A stretch of DNA of 19,853 nucleotides from Alphaproteobacteria bacterium (GTDB taxonomy: Bacteria; Pseudomonadota; Alphaproteobacteria; Caulobacterales; Caulobacteraceae): contig JAHINZ010000487.1 of assembly GCA_018895795.1 (NCBI GenBank), positions 1-19,853 on the forward strand, in the 5' to 3' direction. The notes under the pieces were generated by a model. The model did no database searches. It was not told the origin of the DNA and saw only the letters and a list, made by a program, of their open reading frames with translations. Within the stretch, counting starts at the first letter, position 1; each line of letters starts with the position of its first letter. Shown here in pieces: positions 17,125-19,853 of this stretch. Both the position numbers and the translations under genes were made by a program.

Positions 17125-18312
17125 TCAGACCAGCTCAATGGCCATGGCCGTGGCCTCACCGCCGCCGATGCACAGGGACGCTAAGCCCTTCTGGCCGCCG
17201 CGCGCCCGCAGGGCGGCGATCAGGGTGCACAGGATCCGCGCGCCCGAGGCGCCGATCGGATGGCCCAGGGCGCAGGCTCCGCCGTTGACGTTAAGCTTGT
17301 CGGGATCAAAGCCCAGCTCCTGCTGGGCGATCATGGCGACCACGGCGAAGGCCTCGTTGACCTCCCAGAGGTCGACGTCGGCGACGCTCCAGCCGGCCTT
17401 TTTCAGCGCCTTGCGCATGGCCGGAACCGGGGCGGTGGTGAACAGGCTGGGCTCGTGGGCGTGGGCGGCGTGGGCGACGACGCGGGCGACGATCGGCAGG
17501 CCCAGGCGCTTGGCGACGCTCTCGCGGGTCATGACCAGGGCGGCGGCGCCGTCGCTGATCGAGCTGGAATTGGCCGCCGTGACCCCGCCGTCGCGGCTGA
17601 AGGCCGGACGCAGGGTGGGGATCTTGGCCGGATCGGCCTTCAGCGGTTGCTCGTCTTGCTCGATCACCTCGCTCCCCTTGCGGGTGGTCACCGTCACCGG
17701 GGCGATCTCGGCCTTGAAGGCCCCGCTTTCGACGGCGTGCTTGGCCTTCATCAGACCCTTGGTCGCATAGTCGTCCATGGCCTCGCGCGTGAACTGGTAG
17801 GCGGCGGCCGAGTCCTCGGCGAAGGCCCCCATCAGCTTGCCGGGCTCATAGGCGTCTTCCAACCCGTCCAGGAACATCGAGTCCCACATCTGGTCGTGGC
17901 CGATGCGGGCCCCGCCGCGATGCTTGGTCAGCAGATAGGGCGCGCCGGTCATGCTCTCCATGCCGCCGGCCACGATGATCTCGGCGCTGCCGGCCAGCAG
18001 GGCGTCATGGGCCATGATCGCCGCCTGCATGCCGCTGCCGCACATCTTGTTGACCGTGGTGGCCTCGACCGACAGCGGCAGACCCGCCCCGACCGCCGCC
18101 TGCCGCGCCGGGGCTTGGCCCAGGCCGGCGGGCAGCACGCAGCCCATGAAGATCTGCTCGACCAGATCGCCCGCCACGCCCGCCCGCTCAATGGCCGCCT
18201 TGACCGCCGCGGCGCCCAGCTCGGTCGCCTTGACGCCGCCCAGGGCGCCCTGGAAGCCGCCCATCGGCGTGCGGGCGAACGAAACGATGACGACGGGGTC
18301 TGGCGCGGACAT
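17125..18312 (-). CDS. Acetyl-CoA C-acetyltransferase (thiolase)
   Basis: A 395-residue thiolase that condenses two acetyl-CoA to acetoacetyl-CoA or runs the reverse cleavage; cytoplasmic, normally a tetramer. The catalytic residues are all present: nucleophile C91 in NKMCGSGMQA, H351 in GGACALGHPIGASG, and C381 in LCIGGGEA; the NEAF motif is also intact. These positions are close to those of the Zoogloea biosynthetic thiolase (C89, H348, C378). Possible roles are polyhydroxybutyrate precursor supply, ketone-body use or amino-acid breakdown; no phaB or other partner is adjacent. ATG 18312 has GGAG eight bases upstream, better than the in-frame start at 18333. It is divergent from an HxlR-type regulator, which may control it. 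Confidence 0.95.
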   Translation of the reverse strand: MSAPDPVVIVSFARTPMGGFQGALGGVKATELGAAAVKAAIERAGVAGDLVEQIFMGCVLPAGLGQAPARQAAVGAGLPLSVEATTVNKMCGSGMQAAIMAHDALLAGSAEIIVAGGMESMTGAPYLLTKHRGGARIGHDQMWDSMFLDGLEDAYEPGKLMGAFAEDSAAAYQFTREAMDDYATKGLMKAKHAVESGAFKAEIAPVTVTTRKGSEVIEQDEQPLKADPAKIPTLRPAFSRDGGVTAANSSSISDGAAALVMTRESVAKRLGLPIVARVVAHAAHAHEPSLFTTAPVPAMRKALKKAGWSVADVDLWEVNEAFAVVAMIAQQELGFDPDKLNVNGGACALGHPIGASGARILCTLIAALRARGGQKGLASLCIGGGEATAMAIELV

Positions 18313-18404
18313 GCGGGGGTCTCCGGAGTGCAAGAGGGATCAGAGGTTCGGCGGCGTTATAGGCCCGCGCCGCCCGCCGATGCGCAAGGCGTTTGCGGAA
18401 AGAC

Positions 18405-18445
18405 GGGAGGCGAGACGATCCGGCGAGGATCGATCATCGCCTCCC
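18405..18445. promoter_or_regulatory. Nested inverted repeat in the thiolase/HxlR intergenic region
   Basis: Outer arms GGGAGGCGA (18405-18413) and TCGCCTCCC (18437-18445) pair over 9 bp. Inside, CGATCC (18416-18421) and GGATCG (18427-18432) pair over 6 bp around GGCGA. It lies about midway between the divergent start codons (18312 and 18550). It could be an operator for the regulator, or a structured leader; no T-run follows in either direction. Confidence 0.55.
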
Positions 18446-18451
18446 AAGGCG

Positions 18452-18470
18452 CAACCGAGGTCGTCGGTTG
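18452..18470. promoter_or_regulatory. 7-5-7 inverted repeat, candidate HxlR operator
   Basis: CAACCGA (18452-18458) and TCGGTTG (18464-18470) are perfect inverted repeats separated by GGTCG. The 19-bp size suits a dimeric winged-helix repressor such as HxlR. It is 80 bp upstream of the regulator start and 140 bp from the thiolase start, so it could serve both divergent promoters. Assignment is inference. Confidence 0.5.
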
Positions 18471-18549
18471 TAATGGAAAACCTGAATTCGTTCATCCTCA
18501 AACGCAACGCTCTCTTGCTTTCCCCGGCGGAACGCCTCACCTTCGCCAA

Positions 18550-19047
18550 ATGGGCCGCACCGCCGACTACACAAACGAACGCTGCAGCATCGCCGCCACC
18601 CTCGAGATTGTCGGCGATCCGTGGACTCTGTTGATCCTGCGCGACGCCTTCCAGGGCGTGAAGCGCTTCGAGCAGTGGCAGGAACGCCTGGGCGTCGCCC
18701 GCAACGTCCTGGCGTCTCGGCTCAAGACCCTGGTCGCCCACGGGGTGATGGAGGCGCAGCGCTATTCCGAGCGGCCGCCTCGCCAGGAATATGTGCTCAC
18801 CGCCAAGGGGCGGGACCTTAGTCCCGTGCTTCTGACCATGGCCGAATGGGGCGATCGCCACGTCTATGGCGCCGGCAAGGGGCCCGTGCATTTCGTGCAC
18901 AAGACCTGCGGCCATGAGTTCCATCCGCGCATGGCTTGCGAGGCCTGCGGCGAGATCATCGACCCGCGTGACCTGCGGCGCGTGGCGCATGAGACCAGCC
19001 AGACCGTGGGCGAGGCGCTGGAAGCCGGCAAGATCGCGGCCGAATAG
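18550..19047 (+). CDS. HxlR family winged-helix transcriptional regulator with Cys-rich tail
   Basis: A 165-residue dimeric DNA-binding protein. Residues 10-105 are a standard HxlR winged helix: CSIAATLEIVGDPWTLLILRDAF with the family's conserved early cysteine (C12), recognition-helix region GVARNVLASRLKTLVAHGV, and wing RPPRQEYVLTAKGRDL. Beyond the usual 110-120 residues it has a tail with C120-G-H122 and C130-EA-C133 that resembles a small zinc ribbon, then a helix to the end. The tail might sense metal or redox state, which is inference. ATG 18550 (MGRTADYTNERC) fits the family's N-terminus, though no good Shine-Dalgarno precedes it; the longer open frame upstream is non-coding. It is divergent from the thiolase gene. 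Confidence 0.9.
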   Translation: MGRTADYTNERCSIAATLEIVGDPWTLLILRDAFQGVKRFEQWQERLGVARNVLASRLKTLVAHGVMEAQRYSERPPRQEYVLTAKGRDLSPVLLTMAEWGDRHVYGAGKGPVHFVHKTCGHEFHPRMACEACGEIIDPRDLRRVAHETSQTVGEALEAGKIAAE

Positions 19048-19161
19048 GCCTGGCCGCGCCAGGAGCCGCGGAAGCGTTCGCCGCGCCCTGAGAGTAATTC
19101 AAGCTTACCGAATATTTAGTGCTTGCCCCGCAAGGTGATTCGAAGCCGGGGGCAGGCATAG

Positions 19162-19853
19162 ATGGCGTTTGTGAAGAGAATCGCGTCGGTCTTCGCGATC
19201 CGTCAGGATCGGCCGGAGCTTCTGATCGCGCAGGCGACGGCCTTTTCGCGCCAAGTGCCGATGATGTATCTGGTTGTGCTGGTCAATGCGATCGCGCTGG
19301 CGGTCACCCATTTCCGGTCCGCGCCGCCCCTTCTCACGATCGGCGGTCCGCTGGTGATGATCCTCGCCTGCGGGGCGCGGATGTTGAGCTGGCGTCGACT
19401 GCGCAAGGCCGGCATGGACGCGGGCCAGGCGGCGAGGATGCTGCGGGGGACGATCATCGCCGCCGCCGTGATGGCTGTCGCCTTCACGGCCTGGTCCCTG
19501 TCGCTCTATCCCTATGGCGACGCCTATCAGCAAAGCCATGTGGCCTTCTACATGGCCATCACGGTGATCGCCTGCATCTTCTGCCTGATGCATCTGCGGG
19601 CCGCGGCGCTGGTCGTGACGGTCATCGTGCTGGGGCCGATGATCCTGTTCTTCGGCCTGACGGGAAAGCCGGTCTTCGAGGCCATTTCGCTCAATGTTCT
19701 GGTGGTGGCCGCGGCGATGATTGTCATCCTGCTGATCCACTATCGGGAATTCTCCGACCTGGTGGAATCGCGCGGCGCCCTGATCGAGAAGGCCGCCCAC
19801 GCCCAGATACTGAGCGACGAGAACGACCGCCTGGCCAATCTGGACAGCCTGAC
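19162..19853 (+). CDS. Multi-pass membrane GGDEF (probable c-di-GMP) protein, 3' partial
   Basis: The gene runs off the window after 230 codons. The visible part has a short cytoplasmic N-terminus (MAFVKRIASVFAIRQDRPEL), then about five to six hydrophobic helices: MMYLVVLVNAIALAV, LLTIGGPLVMILACG, GTIIAAAVMAVAFTAW, VAFYMAITVIACIFCL, ALVVTVIVLGPMILFF and NVLVVAAAMIVILLI. A short helical linker follows, ending NDRLANLDSLT, the usual lead-in to a GGDEF diguanylate cyclase domain. The GGDEF and any EAL domain are outside the window, so activity cannot be judged. The QVPMMYLVVLVNAIAL start resembles membrane sensor regions of alphaproteobacterial GGDEF-EAL proteins. ATG 19162 follows GGCAGGCATAG. 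The 114 bp upstream contains TATTTAG, a possible -10. Confidence 0.85.
   Translation, partial: MAFVKRIASVFAIRQDRPELLIAQATAFSRQVPMMYLVVLVNAIALAVTHFRSAPPLLTIGGPLVMILACGARMLSWRRLRKAGMDAGQAARMLRGTIIAAAVMAVAFTAWSLSLYPYGDAYQQSHVAFYMAITVIACIFCLMHLRAAALVVTVIVLGPMILFFGLTGKPVFEAISLNVLVVAAAMIVILLIHYREFSDLVESRGALIEKAAHAQILSDENDRLANLDSL

Noticed and set aside
17260..18549. 430-codon upstream extension of the HxlR regulator frame
   Set aside because: It lies antisense to the thiolase gene; HxlR proteins begin as the protein from 18550 does.

Overview
The window is high-GC DNA (strong G/C bias at third codon positions) from an alphaproteobacterium, most likely Caulobacter or a close relative such as Phenylobacterium or Brevundimonas. 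The reasons are the prmC / DUF4167 / clpB neighbourhood, a large TonB-dependent receptor, a soluble PAS-HAMP chemoreceptor, a site that closely matches the Caulobacter xylose-repressor operator as I remember it, and several intergenic repeats of the kind scattered through Caulobacterales genomes. The species call is inference.

Layout. The 5' edge cuts into prmC (release-factor glutamine methyltransferase). It is followed by a DUF4167 protein whose tail holds about eleven tandem DDRPR pentapeptides, closed by a clear intrinsic terminator. Next come an M48 zinc-metalloprotease lipoprotein (+), a ClC chloride channel/antiporter (-) and a TonB-dependent receptor (-), with a terminator after the receptor. 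A 568-bp gap precedes clpB (+). clpB ends in a 17-bp perfect terminator hairpin and an adjacent REP-like element, then a convergent soluble chemoreceptor (-).

After a roughly 220-bp inverted-repeat-bounded element lies a divergent pair: a secreted alpha/beta-hydrolase esterase (-) and a secreted GH43 glycosidase (+). Between them is a LacI/XylR-like operator, so the pair looks like a small xylose- or pentose-controlled unit for deacylating and cutting plant polysaccharide. Then come a small unknown protein (-), a GC-rich palindromic repeat, a secreted M28 aminopeptidase with a C-terminal beta-rich domain (+), a small GNAT-type acetyltransferase (-) and a thiolase (-). The thiolase is divergent from an HxlR-family regulator (+) that carries an extra Cys-rich C-terminal segment. 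The window ends inside a membrane protein whose last visible residues look like the start of a GGDEF domain.

Most genes belong to known families. The best leads are the XylR-like operator pair, the DDRPR mixed-charge repeat, the HxlR/thiolase intergenic palindromes and the three intergenic repeat elements. I found no CRISPR array, tRNA, rRNA, transposase or phage gene.
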